This document shows, piece by piece, positions 4,494 through 6,952 of a stretch of DNA of 6,952 nucleotides. Origin of the DNA: Legionellales bacterium (GTDB taxonomy: Bacteria > Pseudomonadota > Gammaproteobacteria > WLWR01); the NCBI GenBank assembly GCA_012103495.1, contig WLWR01000093.1:1-6952 (forward strand), read 5' to 3'. Position numbers and translations under genes: made by a program. The notes under the pieces are model-generated. The model was not told the DNA's origin. It did no database searches and saw nothing but the letters and a program-made list of their open reading frames with translations. Positions within the stretch are counted from its first letter, which is position 1; the number at the start of each line of letters is the position of its first letter.

Positions 4494-6905
4494 ATGGATT
4501 TTTTAGAACCTAATAATGATTATACTGCCGAACAAATCAATCAATTGTTGGCGGCACGAATTAGATTGGCTGATGATTTAATTATACTTCCGAATCGATT
4601 AAATCTGGATGATCTTACTACGCAGTTGAATGATTACTCTAAACAAGCAATACTTTTATTTCAAGCTGAACCAGCCGTCATTGAAGCTGATGAAAATAAG
4701 CAAGATATAACGACGGATCAACCACAATGGCATTTGGTTTGCGGACGTCAGGCACAAGGTCAGGCCCAACCAATCGATACACAACAGGCCATTGGCAGTC
4801 AATTGACTAACGAGCTCACTCAATATTGTCAGAAACTGCAACAAGATAATCAAACTCGGTTTGCAGTATCTGATAATCAAGATAATCTTGATATTAAAGA
4901 GGAAACTAACTGGTTTAACAGTACAATAGAACTTTTGTTACACAAGAATCGAATATTTCAATTAGCGCATCATTTACTAGGATTGCCAGTTTCTACTTCT
5001 GTATTGACTGATTACTACTTGAGTTCAAGTTCAATTACAGAAACACATTTTTCAACGATCAAAAAAACTTTTGTTCAATGCTCCCAACATCAACTTACAT
5101 TAGCTGCTAGTACGCTTAATGAAAATGATTCACCGTCATCCGGATCTTTGTCTGAGATAAGGGGGGAGTATCGTTTCATTCGCTTAGTTTATAAATTTCC
5201 AGATAAACAAGAAATGCAAGATGCAACCATTTATCTGCAATGTAATTCAAAGGCAAAGAAAAACGGTCAAGTTTATTATCGATTTTTAAATTGTTCGGAA
5301 AAAATTATTGAAGGCCAACTTCCTATCGAATCATTGACGAGTGATATGCAAACGGCATTAGAGGGATCAATAATTCGCCGTAATGTTATTAAAAATTACT
5401 GCTGTGGTAAATTTGATACCCGAGAAATTGTACGGTTAACTCAATATAAGAAACAGCGTCACCCTAATACTTATCAAGTTGTTTTGCCTGATTTAATCCA
5501 AAAGATTGCAAAGGGCATGCGTACTTGGATAAAGCAAGCAAAGCCGGATAATAATCAGGCACTGCAAATTCTATGGCCAGTTTATATACCATCTACCGTT
5601 ACTCATCGTTCTACAACAGCACCCCCAAAAAAAGAAGCTAATTTTAAGACAATCATGGGAGAGTGGTATTTAGTAGAATGGCACATTGTGTTACCAGACT
5701 TAGAAGATGGGCAAGTGTTTTTTCACAGTGGATACTTATCTCAAGATGTTCCGCAAGTTTTACAAATTGTTGTTGATGGTTTACATGATGCTTTTCGAAG
5801 AGAGGCACACACTTTAGATGATAATAATAACAACGATTATTTTTATCAGTGCTTAACTAAGAATCCTTCCCTATCGTCGGACAATGCCAGCAACCCTAAT
5901 GCTGCTTCTTCATCACATTTTAAAAGAGAGTTAGAACCTTCTCAACCCGATGCGGGGCTTAGTAGATGTTTGAGCACTAGGCAGCAAAGTGTTTCTTCTC
6001 TCAATCATAAAATTTTTCATCATCCAGGACATCTCCCTTTACTCAGAGATGGAGATACTCATAGCAGTGGCGTAGCCATTACGACATTAGCACTGCTGCG
6101 CTTGGATGGTGGTTGGGCAAACCAGCATCCATTACCTTACTCACGTGGTGCTTGGTTATTGCGTTTGCGTCACAGTCAATTTTGGCATGCGGTTACGCCG
6201 CCCTTACACCATGAGGCAATGATACCACCGAATCAACCGTTTACCCTTGCATCCACTCCTGCTTGGCAACAAGAAACAGAAACAGATTTACAGGCAACTA
6301 TTATTACCGATCCAGCAATTTGGACAGAATTATTCCCAGCGGACATCTCTACCACACCTCTGAGTCCGTTGGCAGAACAAGCGGAGCGAGATTCGCGAGG
6401 GTTTTACGCGCTTGTTACTGACGGCGATCCTATTTATTTGTTTGCTCATCATGCTGATTTTAATCTCAAACGGCTTGTGTTTACTGCCGCAGCTCTCGGG
6501 GATGTGGAGATGTTAGAAGCTACGGTGGATTGGTCTAGCGTGTTAACACCGTGGTATGAGAAATTAGCCGCGATAAAGGATCCTTTACGTGCAATTGATA
6601 CTCAATTGAATAAGTTACAAATTTTAGAGGATGGAATCAAAAGATTCAGTGAGAGAGCAAAAATCACCCATTTATTGCACACAGGTTCTATTCCTTCTGT
6701 CATTATTGAGTGGTTTATCTATGCATTCAAGATCAGTCTTAAATTCTGTGATCAGACTGCTCCAATTTGGAATGAGATGCAGAAGTTTGTTGGAGGTGAT
6801 TACGATGAGGCTCTTCAAGCCAATGATCAAACAACAATGATAGAGTTAATAAATCATTTAATACGTTATTTAATAATTCTTTACAAATTCCAATACGCTC
6901 CTTAA
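4494..6905 (+). CDS. Large protein of unknown function, possible secreted effector
   Basis: I do not recognise this 803-residue protein. It has no signal peptide and starts with an acidic, helical, Gln/Asn-rich region (1-150). A mixed alpha/beta part follows, with the segment YRFIRLVYKF (226-235) and GQVYYRFLN (258-266) then an EGQLPIES stretch. A second segment, GEWYLVEWHIVLPD (389-402) with GQVFFHSGYL (406-415), looks weakly similar. Residues 441-520 are low complexity (DDNNNND, then Ser/Asn/Pro-rich) and look like a linker. Residues 525-700 form a Trp/His/Pro-rich folded part ending in LVFTAAALGDVEMLEATVD (661-679), which recalls a single ankyrin-like helix pair. The C-terminus carries hydrophobic helices (about 733-750 and 783-799) that could bind membrane. 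The core near 6060-6540 is roughly 47-55% GC in the blocks I counted, against 32-38% at both ends, so the gene looks mosaic. Size, linkers, composition and position behind a tRNA suggest a horizontally acquired effector; this is inference. Confidence 0.8.
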   Translation: MDFLEPNNDYTAEQINQLLAARIRLADDLIILPNRLNLDDLTTQLNDYSKQAILLFQAEPAVIEADENKQDITTDQPQWHLVCGRQAQGQAQPIDTQQAIGSQLTNELTQYCQKLQQDNQTRFAVSDNQDNLDIKEETNWFNSTIELLLHKNRIFQLAHHLLGLPVSTSVLTDYYLSSSSITETHFSTIKKTFVQCSQHQLTLAASTLNENDSPSSGSLSEIRGEYRFIRLVYKFPDKQEMQDATIYLQCNSKAKKNGQVYYRFLNCSEKIIEGQLPIESLTSDMQTALEGSIIRRNVIKNYCCGKFDTREIVRLTQYKKQRHPNTYQVVLPDLIQKIAKGMRTWIKQAKPDNNQALQILWPVYIPSTVTHRSTTAPPKKEANFKTIMGEWYLVEWHIVLPDLEDGQVFFHSGYLSQDVPQVLQIVVDGLHDAFRREAHTLDDNNNNDYFYQCLTKNPSLSSDNASNPNAASSSHFKRELEPSQPDAGLSRCLSTRQQSVSSLNHKIFHHPGHLPLLRDGDTHSSGVAITTLALLRLDGGWANQHPLPYSRGAWLLRLRHSQFWHAVTPPLHHEAMIPPNQPFTLASTPAWQQETETDLQATIITDPAIWTELFPADISTTPLSPLAEQAERDSRGFYALVTDGDPIYLFAHHADFNLKRLVFTAAALGDVEMLEATVDWSSVLTPWYEKLAAIKDPLRAIDTQLNKLQILEDGIKRFSERAKITHLLHTGSIPSVIIEWFIYAFKISLKFCDQTAPIWNEMQKFVGGDYDEALQANDQTTMIELINHLIRYLIILYKFQYAP

Positions 6906-6952
6906 AATCTTCTATATTATCGTGGAGCAACCCCACATACGCCCTTGCTTCC

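Noticed and set aside
4656..4880. 74-codon - strand frame opposite the orphan gene
   Set aside because: It is hydrophobic only because it is antisense to Gln/Asn/Asp-rich codons; no ribosome binding site or motif.
6631..6840. 69-codon + strand frame overlapping the 3' part of the orphan gene, considered as a frameshift product
   Set aside because: The main frame continues without interruption through this segment and the alternative frame has no recognisable content.
6922..6928. GTGGAGC near the right edge as an inverted copy of the tRNA 3' end (attachment site)
   Set aside because: Only seven bases match the complement of the tRNA acceptor end and the match breaks right after; this is expected by chance and the orientation is wrong for a direct-repeat attachment site.

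Overview
The window looks like chromosomal DNA of a gammaproteobacterium of moderate to low GC. The tRNA-Ala(GGC) is nearly identical to the E. coli gene, and all housekeeping proteins are proteobacterial in type. An intracellular or host-associated lineage such as the Legionellales is a guess. It rests on the AT-rich, orphan, effector-like gene at the right end, not on any diagnostic marker.

Region 1 (1-3021, + strand) is a tightly packed operon that enters from the left. It holds a nicotinamidase-type hydrolase (5' end missing), nicotinate phosphoribosyltransferase (pncB), a small isochorismatase-family hydrolase of the ISOC1/ISOC2 type, and a short-chain dehydrogenase of the HSD10 / 3-hydroxyacyl-CoA dehydrogenase type II kind. 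Gaps are 11 and 5 bases, followed by a one-base TAATG overlap. The first two genes would together salvage nicotinamide through nicotinic acid to NaMN. However, the visible part of the hydrolase lacks the usual catalytic lysine and metal ligands.

Region 2 (3014-3995) starts with a three-helix MscS-type mechanosensitive channel gene on the - strand, which converges on the operon with an 8-base overlap. Its probable promoter is back to back with the promoter of the tRNA-Ala gene (+ strand), and the two seem to share one -35 segment.

Region 3 (3996-4493) is a gene-free AT-rich spacer. It contains two tandem, roughly 80% identical copies of a 75-76 base element, each carrying a CTTAAT/ATTAAG inverted repeat.

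Region 4 (4494-6905) is one long gene for an 803-residue protein that I do not recognise. It has no signal peptide, low-complexity Ser/Asn linkers and a hydrophobic C-terminus. Its base composition is mosaic: AT-rich ends around a GC-richer core near 6060-6540. Its position just after a tRNA gene, its composition and its repeats make it the accessory part of the window. A secreted effector is the leading but unproven idea. The last 47 bases hold no complete gene, although an antisense reading frame enters from the right edge.
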